Assembly: GCF_019890615.1 (NCBI RefSeq)
Contig: NZ_JAINVZ010000001.1
Location: forward strand, 248,001-312,000
Direction: 5' to 3'
DNA from: Streptantibioticus parmotrematis
Lineage (GTDB): Bacteria > Actinomycetota > Actinomycetes > Streptomycetales > Streptomycetaceae
DNA length: 64,000 bases
A program made the translations under genes and the position numbers. The notes below the pieces were generated by a model. The model was not told where the DNA came from, did not search any database, and saw only the letters and a program-made list of their open reading frames with translations. This document shows, piece after piece, positions 8,753 through 18,567 of the stretch; the stretch's first letter is position 1, and the number at the start of each line of letters is the position of its first letter.

Positions 8753-8756
<4 letters not shown>
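8310..8756 (-). CDS. Stand-alone response regulator (Rcp1-like receiver)
   Basis: A 148-residue single receiver domain with no output domain. It has the acidic pair EDD near residue 15, phosphorylated Asp67 in LILLDLNLPKYDG, switch Thr in VVVLTTSA and Lys in YVTKPVD. The LDLNLP and long alpha-loop features match the Rcp1/CheY-like regulators that partner with phytochrome-type kinases. Its ATG overlaps the stop of the histidine kinase (ATGA), giving a coupled kinase-regulator pair. It is the last gene of a three-gene operon. With no DNA-binding domain, it should act through protein contacts or phosphorelay. Confidence 0.93.
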
Positions 8757-10419
<1,663 letters not shown>

Positions 10420-10423
<4 letters not shown>

Positions 10424-11634
10424 GGCGCCTCCCAGCGCAGCTCGACCACCGCGACGTCGTCGGCGAAACCGTCGCCGGTCGTCGTGGCCTCCTCCGCGTC
10501 GGCGATGAGCGCGTCCACGAAGGCGGCGCCCTTCAGCCCGGCGCGGCGCGCGGCCAGTTCCGCCAGGCCGTCCTCGCCCAGCCGGGCCACGCCTGCGCCA
10601 CCGAGCCTGCCCTCGAAGAGCCCGTCGGTGTAGAGCGCGACCGCACCGCCCGGCGGCAGCTTCAGCGGCACCGGCTGCCAGTGGTCGCCGGACGACGACA
10701 GCAGCCCGAGCGCCGGGCCGAACGGCGGATCGAGCAGCTCCACCTCGCCGGCCGAGTGCAGCAGCAGTCCCGGGTGCCCGGCCCGCAGCAGCGACAGGCT
10801 GCCGTTCGTGCAGTCCAGCGCGATGGAGGAGACGGTGGCGAAGATCTCGGGACCCGAGCGTTCGGCGATCAGGATGCGCTCCAGCTGCCGCATCAGGGCC
10901 TGTCCGCTGATGCCGCTGAGGACCAGGGTCCGCCAGGCTATCCGCAGGCAGACGCCGAGCGCCGCCTCGTCGGGCCCGTGCCCCGACACGTCGCCGATGA
11001 CGGCGTGCACGATGCCGTCGTCGGCCTCCACCACGTCGTAGAAGTCGCCGCCGAGCAGCGCGGTGGCCCGGCCCGGGCGGTAGCGGGCGACCACGGAGAC
11101 CGCCGGGTCGGCGCGCAGCAACGGGACCGGGAGCAGACCCCGTTCCAGCCGTGCGTTCTCCTGCGCGCGCATCCGCTCCGCCTGGAGGGCCGCGGCGGCC
11201 TGCTCGGTCTGCTTGCGCTGCACGGCGTACTGGACGGTGCGGCGGAACAGCTCGGCGTCCACCCGCCCCTTGACCAGGTAGTCCTGAGCGCCCGCGGCGA
11301 CCGCGGCGAGGCCGCTCTGCTCACCGGCCAGCCCGGTGAGCACCACCACGGCCGCCACCGCCGCCTGGCTCAGCACGCTGTCGAGTGCCGCCGTGCCGTG
11401 CGCGTCGGGCAGGTGCAGATCGAGCAGGACGCAGTGCGGCACGCCCTCGCGCAGGGCCGCGCGGGCGTCCTCCAGGGAGCGCACCCAGCGCAGCCTCGCC
11501 GGCAGCCCGCTGTCGGCGAGCAGCTCCTCGACGAGGAGCGCGTCACCCGCGTCGTCCTCCACGAGCAGCACGCTCAGCTCCGTACGGAGCGTCGGCGCCG
11601 TGACACCGGCACCGCGCGGTTGCGTCGGAACCAC
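10420..11634 (-). CDS. Response regulator with PP2C (SpoIIE/RsbU-type) phosphatase output
   Basis: 404 residues from the chosen GTG. The N-terminal receiver has EDD and phospho-Asp72 in CVLLDLHLPDAHG. A coiled coil follows (QRKQTEQAAAALQAERMRAQENARLE), then a PP2C domain with metal-binding GGDFYDV, GDVSGHG and DDVAVVEL. Receiver phosphorylation would switch the phosphatase, which normally dephosphorylates a STAS anti-anti-sigma protein. This links two-component sensing to partner switching. GTG 11634 follows GGGGG by 6 bases; the frame is open further upstream. It is the first gene of the operon with the histidine kinase. Confidence 0.9.
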
Positions 11635-11891
11635 CCATGACCCCCAGCAGCATCTGGCCTCACCTCGAGTGAAGCGGTCCACTCTCCCACGCCGATCGCG
11701 AAGGCGTGCCCCGCCCACCCTTCCCTGGCCGGACTAAACAGTTGTTGGATGACAAACGATCCCTCGATCGATGCCGAGAAGCAAGCCGCCCCTGGTGATA
11801 CACCGTTGCGGACACCCGTACCCTCGCGTGCCCGGTGTCGTACCCCGGTGGGATCCTGGGGCCAGATCACCACGGGGGGAAGGACGAAGGG

Positions 11892-12266
11892 ATGCTGACG
11901 GTCGACTCGACGCGGGCCGGGATAGCCGAGGCCCGTGACGCCGCGGAGGCGTACCTCGGCGAGGCGTGCCCGTGGGCGGATCACGGCGCCGTGGTGCTGG
12001 TGGCGTCGGAGCTGATCACCAACGCGGTGCGGCACGCCGGCGGCTGGTGGCGCATGCGGCTGCACGCGGGGGACGGGCTGCTGACGATGGAGGTCGAGGA
12101 CGCGAGCCCGCTGCCGCCCCGGCCGCGCACCCCCCAGCTGGACGGCGGGGGCGGTCTGGGCTGGCACCTGGTCCGGCGGCTGGCCGGCCGGGTCGAGGTA
12201 CGGACCGGCGGCGCGGGGAAGGTGGTGCGGGTGAGCTGGACGGCGCCCGCGCCCGCCGCACTGTGA
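11892..12266 (+). CDS. RsbW-like ATP-binding protein
   Basis: A 124-residue GHKL domain with N-box VLVASELITNAVRHAG and a G-box GGGLGWHLVRRLAGR. It belongs to the large streptomycete family of RsbW-like regulatory ATPases. The ATG at 11892 is preceded by GGGGGAAGGACG; an upstream ATG in frame lacks a ribosome site. It is divergent from the receiver-phosphatase operon. No sigma factor is adjacent, so the partner is unknown; it could be a stand-alone kinase of a STAS protein. Confidence 0.85.
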   Translation: MLTVDSTRAGIAEARDAAEAYLGEACPWADHGAVVLVASELITNAVRHAGGWWRMRLHAGDGLLTMEVEDASPLPPRPRTPQLDGGGGLGWHLVRRLAGRVEVRTGGAGKVVRVSWTAPAPAAL

Positions 12267-12358
12267 ACGGTCACGCGCCCGGGTGAACGCCAGGGCCGAC
12301 GGGCGTCGGTTTGTGGTGAACATCTCAAATGTGGAGGCGTCGGGCTGTGGCGAACGTC

Positions 12359-12868
12359 TCAGGCCGTGCGGGCGTCGGCGTCCGCCGCGCCGTCGGTCAC
12401 CCGGCCCGCGGCGGTCGTGCAGAACGCCTCCAGGCCGTCCAGCAGCGCGGACCGCTTGGCGGGCGCCATGCGCTCGACGACCGTGCGCAGCTCCCGCTCG
12501 CGCCGGGAGCGCAGGTCGCGCAGGAACTCGCGGCCACGGGCGCTGACCCGCAGCCGCACCTCGCGCCGGCTGGTGTCGCTGGTGGCCCGCTCCACGAAGC
12601 CCACGGCCTCCAGCCGGTCGCACAGCCGGCTCATCGACGGCGGGGTGGAGCCCAGCGTCTCGGCCAGGGTCCGCAGATTGATGCCCTCGTTGTGCTCCAG
12701 GATGAACAGCACCCGCAGCTGGGAGGTCGACACCGGCGCGGTCGAGGCGCGGCCCCACAGCACTTCCAGCAGCTCTGCGGCCACGGAGGCGACGCGGGCC
12801 ACCTCATCGGGCTGACGGCGCTGGGCGGAAGGGCTCACGGCTCCACTCTCGCAGGCCGCGGCGTCCAC
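12359..12868 (-). CDS. MarR-family transcriptional regulator
   Basis: About 169 residues with a winged helix: INLRTLAETLGSTPPSMSRLCDRLEAVGFVERATSDTSRREVRLRVS. This is the recognition helix plus wing of MarR proteins, flanked by dimerisation helices. It closely resembles the MarR at 14262 in its recognition helix (SRLCDRLEA), so the two are probably duplicates. The start is a GTG without a clear ribosome site; a GTG ten codons in, after GGAG, is an alternative. Ligand and target are unknown. It is flanked by an RsbW-like and a PP2C gene, which is unusual company for MarR. Confidence 0.85.
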   Translation of the reverse strand: MDAAACESGAVSPSAQRRQPDEVARVASVAAELLEVLWGRASTAPVSTSQLRVLFILEHNEGINLRTLAETLGSTPPSMSRLCDRLEAVGFVERATSDTSRREVRLRVSARGREFLRDLRSRRERELRTVVERMAPAKRSALLDGLEAFCTTAAGRVTDGAADADARTA

Positions 12869-12931
12869 TGTCAGCGCGGCACAGGCAGCCGCCCCCGCGA
12901 ATCACCGCAAACACGGCGCAAACGGGCGGAG

Positions 12932-12956
12932 GGGTAGTGTGCGCATGACGGGGTAG
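12932..12956 (+). promoter_or_regulatory. Candidate SigB-type promoter
   Basis: GGGT-N15-GGGTAG fits the streptomycete SigB consensus GNNT-N14/16-GGGTA. It lies about 70 bases before the PP2C phosphatase start at 13031. The motif is short and GC-rich, so chance occurrence is possible. Confidence 0.35.
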
Positions 12957-13030
12957 CCGCCTCACCATGTGGAACGCACCTGCCCGCCCGGACTGCCGGG
13001 CCGTACGCCCGCCGCACGCCGGGAGCCGCC

Positions 13031-14212
13031 GTGGCCGCCGTTGACGGCCTGACGGGAGCCTGTGGTGCCGGCCTGCGCTCCGCCCCTCCCCACGCGCTGG
13101 CCTCGGCCGCCGCCGCACTCCTGGCCGAACACGCCGGGGCGCGGGGGGCTGACGTGCTGCTCGTCGACTACGGGCTCACGGTGCTGCAGCCCGTCGCGGA
13201 GGAACCCCGTCCCGAGGACGCCGTCCCGGTCGACCAGGGGCCCGTCGCGCGCGCCTTCGCGGCGCAGGAGGCCGTCGTGGACAGCGGTGAACACGGTGTC
13301 ACCGTCCACCTGCCGATGTCGGTGCGCGGCGACCGGATCGGCGTGCTGCGGGTGCGGCTGCCCGCCGGAACGCCGTACGAACACGACACCGCTCCGCTGC
13401 TGGACTTCGCCGACCTGCTGGCCCACGAGATCGTCGCCGCGGGCCGCCACACCGACCTGTACCTGCGCTCCCGGCGCCGCCGCAGGCTCACCCTGGCGGC
13501 CGAGATGCAGTGGCAGCTGCTGCCCGGCCTCGGCTGCTCCCGCGACGCGTACACCATCGGCGGCCACCTGGAGCCCAGCTACGCGATCGGCGGCGACAAC
13601 TTCGACTGGAGCACCAGCGAACACCGCCTCCTGGTGGCTGTCACCGACGGCGAGGGCCAGGGCATCGACGCCACACTGCTCACCTCGCTGACAGTAGGAG
13701 CGCTGCGCAACGCCCGCCGTGCCGGACTGTCTCTCGGCGACCAGGCGCGCCTGGCCGACCAGGCCGTCCACGCCCAGTACGGGGGAAAGCGGCACGCCTC
13801 CACCATCCTGCTCGAGTTCGACGTCCCCAACGGGACCGTCCGCGCCGTCGACGCGGGCTCGCCGAGAGTCCTGCGGCAGCGCGGCGGACGGATCGATCCC
13901 GTCGCCCTGGAGCCGCAGCTGCCGCTCGGCATGTTCGAGGAGACGCCGTACGAGGAGCAGACCTTCGAAGTACTTCCCGGGGACCGCCTGATCATCGTCA
14001 GCAGCGGGGTGCACACCGCCCGCTCCCGCGCCGGCGACCCCTTCGGGGACCGGGCGCTGCAGCGGGCGGTGGCCGACAGCCGGCTCGCCCCGCCCTATGA
14101 GACCGCCCGTGCGGTGGTCCGCGGCCTGGTGGATCACCTGGGCAGTCCCGAGCTGACGGCCGACGCGGCGGTGCTGGTCATCGACTGGCACGGACCGGAC
14201 GGCGAGGCGTAG
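13031..14212 (+). CDS. PP2C-family phosphatase with N-terminal GAF-like region, divergent active site
   Basis: 393 residues from a GTG after GGGAG. Residues 1-150 look like a GAF-type sensory fold (VLLVDYGLTVLQPVAEE, then IGVLRVRLPAG). Residues 165-390 are a SpoIIE-type PP2C domain. Active-site motifs deviate: GGDNFDW instead of GGDFYD, TDGEGQGID instead of DVSGHG, and TADAAVLVID where the usual DD pair is AD. It may bind metal poorly or act on another substrate. It stands alone between two MarR genes. Confidence 0.82.
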   Translation: MAAVDGLTGACGAGLRSAPPHALASAAAALLAEHAGARGADVLLVDYGLTVLQPVAEEPRPEDAVPVDQGPVARAFAAQEAVVDSGEHGVTVHLPMSVRGDRIGVLRVRLPAGTPYEHDTAPLLDFADLLAHEIVAAGRHTDLYLRSRRRRRLTLAAEMQWQLLPGLGCSRDAYTIGGHLEPSYAIGGDNFDWSTSEHRLLVAVTDGEGQGIDATLLTSLTVGALRNARRAGLSLGDQARLADQAVHAQYGGKRHASTILLEFDVPNGTVRAVDAGSPRVLRQRGGRIDPVALEPQLPLGMFEETPYEEQTFEVLPGDRLIIVSSGVHTARSRAGDPFGDRALQRAVADSRLAPPYETARAVVRGLVDHLGSPELTADAAVLVIDWHGPDGEA

Positions 14213-14261
14213 GACGGGACGACGCGAGGGGCGTGGACACCACCGACGCCCGCACCGCGGA

Positions 14262-14726
14262 TCACGTGCGTGGCGGCAGCGCCGCGTACACCTCGTGGAA
14301 CGAGCGCAGACCCCGCGCGAGATCGCTGCGGCGCTCCTCGGGCATCGCGGCCAGCACCTCGTCCAGGTCCCGCTGCCGCCGTCGTGCCACCTCGGCCAGG
14401 AGCGACCGCCCGGCGGGGGTGAGGGTCAGCAGGATCTCGCGGCGGTTGTCCGGGTGGGCCAGCCGGTCCAGCAGCCCGGCCGCCTCCAGCCGGTCGCACA
14501 GCCTGCTGGCGGCGGGGGAGGTGGTGCACAGGGCCTCGGCCAGCCCGGTCATGTTGAGCGGCGGCCCCGCGTCGGTCACCTCCAGCACCCGCAATTGCAG
14601 CGGCGACAGGCGCGGGCTGACCCGGCGCGGTGCCCGGGACCACACGGACGCCAATGCCCGGACGGCGTCCGCCAGTTCGCGAACGCCGTCCGGCGATCCG
14701 GGTTCCGTACCGGGCTCAGCGGCCAT
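14262..14726 (-). CDS. MarR-family transcriptional regulator
   Basis: A 154-residue winged-helix protein. The DNA-binding part is LNMTGLAEALCTTSPAASRLCDRLEAAGLLDR, followed by the wing PDNRREILLTLT. Its start lies inside the end of the STAS gene (11-base overlap), so the two are translated from one message. Coupling of a MarR regulator with an anti-anti-sigma protein is uncommon. The recognition helix resembles the MarR at 12359. Ligand and operator are unknown. Confidence 0.87.
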   Translation of the reverse strand: MAAEPGTEPGSPDGVRELADAVRALASVWSRAPRRVSPRLSPLQLRVLEVTDAGPPLNMTGLAEALCTTSPAASRLCDRLEAAGLLDRLAHPDNRREILLTLTPAGRSLLAEVARRRQRDLDEVLAAMPEERRSDLARGLRSFHEVYAALPPRT

Positions 14727-15183
14727 CCGTCCGTGGCCCGGTCTGCGAGTCCTGCGGGGGCAGCGTGCCGAGCCCCCTGCGGTCCTGGTCGGGCAGGCGC
14801 CCCGGCGTCCCGTTCTCCGAATCGGTGCGGGCCGCCTGCACCGCCTCCTCGACGGTGTCGTGGACGGGTGTGTTGAGGTTCACTCCGGTCAGCTCCAGCA
14901 GACGGCGCACCGCGCTGGTGGGGGCGGCGATGCGCACGCTGCCGTCCACCAGCCGCACCTCGCGGTTGACCCGCAGCACGATGTTCAGGCCCGAGGAGTC
15001 CATGAAGGGCACCTCCGCCATGTCGAGCACCAGGTGCTTTCTGCCGTGGGCGATCTGGTTGGCCAGCTGGTGGTGGAGCTTCGTGGCGGTGTCCACGTCC
15101 AGCTCGCCGCCGATCCTCACCACCGCGAGCCACGACTCGGGAACGGCCACCTCGACCACGAGCGGGGCGATCTCCATTGGCAC
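14716..15183 (-). CDS. STAS-domain anti-sigma factor antagonist
   Basis: About 155 residues: a STAS domain (VVEVAVPESWLAVVRIGGEL to about residue 112) with phospho-acceptor Ser in PFMDSSGLNIVL, then an acidic, disordered tail. Start choice: GTG 15183 has GGAGG exactly 8 bases ahead and a SigB-type promoter 40 bases upstream. An ATG at 15288 would add 35 residues but places that promoter inside the gene. It is the first gene of a two-gene unit with the overlapping MarR. It is divergent from an RsbW-like gene at 15360, its most likely partner (inference). Confidence 0.85.
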   Translation of the reverse strand: MPMEIAPLVVEVAVPESWLAVVRIGGELDVDTATKLHHQLANQIAHGRKHLVLDMAEVPFMDSSGLNIVLRVNREVRLVDGSVRIAAPTSAVRRLLELTGVNLNTPVHDTVEEAVQAARTDSENGTPGRLPDQDRRGLGTLPPQDSQTGPRTDGR

Positions 15184-15221
15184 GACGTGTACCTCCACGA
15201 ACTCGGATGTCTGAGCGGCGG

Positions 15222-15246
15222 ATACCCAGGGTTGCCGTTTCCATTC
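15222..15246 (-). promoter_or_regulatory. Candidate SigB-type promoter for the STAS-MarR unit
   Basis: On the minus strand GAAT-N15-GGGTAT, matching the streptomycete SigB consensus GNNT-N14/16-GGGTA(C/T). Its -10 is about 40 bases upstream of the preferred start at 15183. Confidence 0.5.
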
Positions 15247-15359
15247 GTCCCGATCGCGTTCCCCCTCTCCGGACGACCTGTCAGGCATGACTCGGCCCTG
15301 AGTGGCAAAACGTCCAGGAGTGAAGCCTGAGTGAACACGATCGATCGCGGAGGTTCCCG

Positions 15360-15779
15360 ATGCCGAAGGTCTTCGACCGGTCCGCCGGTCTGCGGAATCG
15401 GTCGCGTGACCTTCTGCTCGGTACGGCGGGCGCGGGCGCCGCGGACGCCAGGGACCTGGTGCGCGAGCTGCTCGACCACGGACTCGACGGGCGGCGCACG
15501 GCGCGGCCCGACGGCGACGTGGTGCTGGCCGTCTCCGAGCTGGTCACCAACGCCCTGCGGCACTGCGCGGGACCGGCCCGGATGCGAGTGGTGACGCGCG
15601 AGGACGGCCTGCTGGTCGAGGTGCACGACGACTCGCAGCACCCGGCCCGCCCGCGCGACGCGCGCAATGACGGAACGGGCGGGTATGGCCTGCACATCGT
15701 CGAGGTGCTCGCCGACCGCTGGGGCAACCGCCGCACACCGCGCGGCAAGGCGGTGTGGGCGCTGTTCTCCTGGGGGTAG
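15360..15779 (+). CDS. RsbW-like ATP-binding protein
   Basis: A 139-residue GHKL ATPase with N-box VLAVSELVTNALRHCAG and G-box GYGLHIVEVLADRWG. GCGGAGG lies 6 bases before the ATG. It is divergent from a STAS gene, giving a kinase/antagonist pair without an adjacent sigma factor; the nearest sigma gene is at 17.6 kb. It is predicted to phosphorylate the STAS Ser or hold a SigB/F-type factor. A 36-bp perfect palindrome sits 26 bases after its stop. Confidence 0.87.
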   Translation: MPKVFDRSAGLRNRSRDLLLGTAGAGAADARDLVRELLDHGLDGRRTARPDGDVVLAVSELVTNALRHCAGPARMRVVTREDGLLVEVHDDSQHPARPRDARNDGTGGYGLHIVEVLADRWGNRRTPRGKAVWALFSWG

Positions 15780-15805
15780 CGCGATCCGTCCGAAGGCAAC
15801 GCGAC

Positions 15806-15841
15806 CGGAATCCGGTGACCGTCGACGGTCACCGGATTCCG
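15806..15841. terminator. 36-bp perfect palindrome, probable terminator
   Basis: Perfectly self-complementary over 36 bp, centred on GTCGAC, with arms beginning CGGAATCCGGTGACC. As RNA it would fold into a very stable hairpin 26 bases after the RsbW-like gene, without a U-tract, as is common in high-GC bacteria. Its perfect symmetry would also suit a dimeric DNA-binding protein. Confidence 0.6.
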
Positions 15842-15901
15842 TGCCGTACAGCCGGATTCCGCGCCGTATACGTGAGCCGTGTACGTGAGCCGTATACGTG
15901 A
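15832..15901. repeat. Nested short tandem repeats upstream of the CYTH-CHAD gene
   Basis: Two 17-bp copies of CCGGATTCCG(T/C)GCCGTA (15832-15848, 15852-15868) run into three tandem 13-bp units GCCGT(A/G)TACGTGA (15863-15901). Units one and three are identical and contain the palindrome CGTATACG. They end 24 bases before the next start codon, a position suited to a regulator binding array. Confidence 0.7.
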
Positions 15902-15925
15902 TGCGTCGGCGGGCAGGCGCACTGC

Positions 15926-17497
15926 ATGGCACAGACGCATACGGAACGGGAAGGAAAGTTCGAAGGACTGGGCGACGGGCCCGTGCCCTCCCTGGACGGC
16001 CTGCCGGGCGTGGCCCGGGTGGCACCGGGGGAGCCGGAGGACCTGGACGCCCTCTACTACGACACCGCCGGCCTGGCACTGCTGGGCGCCGGTTCCACGC
16101 TGCGGCGCAGGACCGGCGGTCACGACGCGGGCTGGCACCTGAAGACCCCCGCGCCGGACGGCGCCCGGCACGAGACCCGGGTGGCCGCGGTCGACGGGGA
16201 GCGGGAAGGGCCGCCCGGTGAGATCACCCGGCTGGTCCGCGCCCGGGCGCGGGGGCGGCAGGTGGTGCCGGTCGCCCGGCTGCGCACCCACCGCGACCGC
16301 CTCCTGCTGCTGGACGCCCGCGACCGCCTCCTCGCGGAGGTCGCCGTCGACCGGGTCTCCGGCCAGGTGCTCGGCACGGTGCGGACGGACGGCGACCGGG
16401 AGGGCGAGCCGCCCGGGGAACGGGCCGTGCTGACCGCGTGGTCCGAGGTCGAGGTGGAACTCGATCGTGGCGACGAGGCGCTGCTCAGGGCGGTCGGCAA
16501 ACGGCTGCGCAAGGGCGGACTACGCCCCGCCGCACACCCCTCCAAGCTCCAGCACGCGATGGCCGCCGCCGGAGTCGCACCTCACCCGGCCGTCCGCCCG
16601 TCCTCCGGCAGCGCGGGCGCCGTCGTCCTGGAACGGCTGCGCGCGCAGACCGAGGCCCTGTTGGCCCTGGACGCCGCGGTGCGCGCGGACGAGCCGGACT
16701 CCGTGCACCGCATGCGGGTCGCGGTGCGGCGGCTGCGCTCGGCGCTGAAGACCTACCGCGGGCTGTTCCTGCCGGGCAGCACGCGGGAACTGGAACGCGG
16801 GCTGCGGCGGCTCAGCCGGACGCTGGGGGAAGCCAGGGACCACGAGGTGCTGGGGGAGCGGCTGGGCGACGATCTCGCGGCGCTGGCCGGCGACCCGGCC
16901 ACCGCGGCGCTGACCGGCCGGGGCGCGGGACGGATCACCGCCGAGGAGGCGCGGGCCTACCGCACCGCGTGGCGCGGCGTCGTCGAGGTGCTGGAGAGCG
17001 GTCGCTACTTCGCGTTGCTGGACGCGCTGTGCGGCTGGTCGGCCGATCCGCCGTTCGGCCCGAAGGCGGAACGGAAGGCTCGTGGCCGCCTGGAGAAGGC
17101 CGTGCGACGCAGCCGCGGGAAGCTGCTGGCGCGCGCCGACCACGCGTTGTCGCTGGAGCGGGGACCGGCCCGCGACGAGGCGCTGCACGGCACGCGCCGG
17201 GCGGCCAAACACCTGCGGTACGCGGCGGAGACGGCGCGGCCGGTCGTGGGCAGGCCCGCGCGGAAATTGGCGAAGCGGGCCAAGGCGGTCCAGAAGCTGC
17301 TCGGCGAGTACCAGGACTCGGTGGTCGCCCGCCAGTCCCTGCCGCTGCTCGCCGACCAGGCGCACCGCAGGGGCGAGGAGACCTTCGGGCACGGACTGCT
17401 CTACGCGTACGAGGGCGGCCGCGCGCAGGAGGCGCTCGCCGCGGTGCCGGACGCGCTGCGGAAGGCGTCGAAGCGGCGCCTGACGCGTTGGCACTGA
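15926..17497 (+). CDS. CYTH-CHAD domain protein (polyphosphate/triphosphate binding)
   Basis: A 523-residue protein. The N-terminal CYTH domain (about 1-215) begins with the ExExK signature as EREGKF and has paired basic strands such as LRRRTGG and WHLKTP that line a triphosphate tunnel. The C-terminal CHAD domain (about 225-520) is helical, with repeated His/Arg/Lys motifs (VHRMRVAVRRLRSALK, LHGTRRAAKHLRYAAE). CHAD domains bind inorganic polyphosphate. The likely activity is triphosphate or polyphosphate hydrolysis or binding. The start ATG has only a weak ribosome site (GGGCAGGC). Unusual tandem repeats precede it. Confidence 0.93.
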   Translation: MAQTHTEREGKFEGLGDGPVPSLDGLPGVARVAPGEPEDLDALYYDTAGLALLGAGSTLRRRTGGHDAGWHLKTPAPDGARHETRVAAVDGEREGPPGEITRLVRARARGRQVVPVARLRTHRDRLLLLDARDRLLAEVAVDRVSGQVLGTVRTDGDREGEPPGERAVLTAWSEVEVELDRGDEALLRAVGKRLRKGGLRPAAHPSKLQHAMAAAGVAPHPAVRPSSGSAGAVVLERLRAQTEALLALDAAVRADEPDSVHRMRVAVRRLRSALKTYRGLFLPGSTRELERGLRRLSRTLGEARDHEVLGERLGDDLAALAGDPATAALTGRGAGRITAEEARAYRTAWRGVVEVLESGRYFALLDALCGWSADPPFGPKAERKARGRLEKAVRRSRGKLLARADHALSLERGPARDEALHGTRRAAKHLRYAAETARPVVGRPARKLAKRAKAVQKLLGEYQDSVVARQSLPLLADQAHRRGEETFGHGLLYAYEGGRAQEALAAVPDALRKASKRRLTRWH

Positions 17498-17503
17498 ACA
17501 CGA

Positions 17504-17533
17504 GTGCGGGGCCCGGTGTCCCGGGCCCCGCAC
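17504..17533. terminator. Bidirectional terminator hairpin
   Basis: 13-bp stem GTGCGGGGCCCGG with a 4-base loop, 6 bases after the CYTH-CHAD stop and 55 bases beyond the stop of the facing sigma factor gene. Confidence 0.75.
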
Positions 17534-17588
17534 CGAGTGTTGGTATCAATCGTGCACGGCGGTTTCGCGTCGCACGGGCGGCGTGGGA

Positions 17589-18425
17589 TCAGTCCTCGGT
17601 CAGCAACTGGGTCCGCAGCCGGTTCAGGGTGCGGCTCAGCAGCCGGGAGACGTGCATCTGGGAGATGCCCAGCTCGGCCCCGATCGCGGCCTGCGTCATG
17701 TCCGCGCCGAACCGCATCGACAGGATGGTCCGCTCGCGGTCGGGCAGATGCGCGATCAGCGGCTTGAGGGCGGTCAGGTTGTCGATGCCCTCCAGCGCGG
17801 GATCCTCGGCCCCGATGCGGTTGGCCCACGCGGTGCCGTCGTCCTCCTCGTCACCGGCCTGCGCGTCGATGGAACCGGCGCTGTAGGCGTTGGCGGCGAT
17901 CCTGGCTTCCAGGACCTCCTCCTCGGTGATGTTCAGCCGCTCGGCCAACTCGCCGACGGTGGGGGCGCGGTCCAGCTCGGCGCTGAGCGCGTCGGTCGCC
18001 TTGGCCAGGTCGATGCGCAGCTCCTGGAGCCTGCGCGGCACCCGCACCGCCCAGCTGGTGTCGCGGAAGAAGCGCTTGATCTCGCCCACGATGGTCGGCA
18101 GCGCGAAGGTGACGAACTCGACGCCGTAGTCCGGGTCGAAGCGGTCCACCGCCTTGATCAGGCCGATCGTCCCGACCTGGAGGATGTCCTCCATCTGGTC
18201 GGCGCGGTTGCCGAACCGCTTCGCCGCGAACCTCACCAGCGCCATGTTCAGCTCGATCAGGGTGTTGCGTACGTACTGGTACTCCTCGGTCCCCTCCTCA
18301 AGGCGTCCCAGACGCGCGAACATGACCTTGGACATGTCCCGCACCTCGGCGACCGACGCCCCCGTTGTGTCGATCGGGGTGCCGACCGTCGTGGTGCTGA
18401 CCTGTTCTTCGAGCTGGACCGACAT
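17589..18425 (-). CDS. RNA polymerase sigma factor, SigB/SigF/SigG family
   Basis: A 278-residue group 3 sigma factor. Region 2 holds MEDILQVGTIGLIKAVDRFD and FVTFALPTIVGEIKRFFRDT, region 3 PRRLQELRIDLAKATDALS, and region 4 TQAAIGAELGISQMHVSRLL. It is close to the sigma factor at 4111 but clearly distinct, with an acidic loop AQAGDEEDDG before region 4. GGGAGGG lies about 9 bases before the ATG. A strong SigB-type promoter lies 49 bases upstream, so it may transcribe its own gene, as streptomycete SigB does. No anti-sigma gene is adjacent; the RsbW-like proteins at 12 and 15 kb are candidates. Confidence 0.93.
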   Translation of the reverse strand: MSVQLEEQVSTTTVGTPIDTTGASVAEVRDMSKVMFARLGRLEEGTEEYQYVRNTLIELNMALVRFAAKRFGNRADQMEDILQVGTIGLIKAVDRFDPDYGVEFVTFALPTIVGEIKRFFRDTSWAVRVPRRLQELRIDLAKATDALSAELDRAPTVGELAERLNITEEEVLEARIAANAYSAGSIDAQAGDEEDDGTAWANRIGAEDPALEGIDNLTALKPLIAHLPDRERTILSMRFGADMTQAAIGAELGISQMHVSRLLSRTLNRLRTQLLTED

Positions 18426-18473
18426 CGGGTCTGCCCTCCCTGGGTTCCGTTTGACGCGAAGCCATGGAGGCGC

Positions 18474-18497
18474 CTACCCACACCTGAAGCATCAAAC
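18474..18497 (-). promoter_or_regulatory. SigB-type promoter of the sigma factor gene
   Basis: On the minus strand GTTT-N14-GGGTAG, an excellent match to GNNT-N14/16-GGGTA and to the classical GTTT...GGGTA form. The -10 is 49 bases upstream of the ATG at 18425. It implies autoregulation or control by a sister SigB-type factor. Confidence 0.65.
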
Positions 18498-18567
18498 ACG
18501 AATCTCGATACGTGTTTCCGGAAATTTTTTCCGGCGGGTACCGGAGTGCGGCCGGAACGTGGTCCGA

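Noticed and set aside
15863-15901. Three short repeats as a CRISPR array
   Set aside because: Units are 13 bp, adjacent with no spacers, and no cas genes are in the window.
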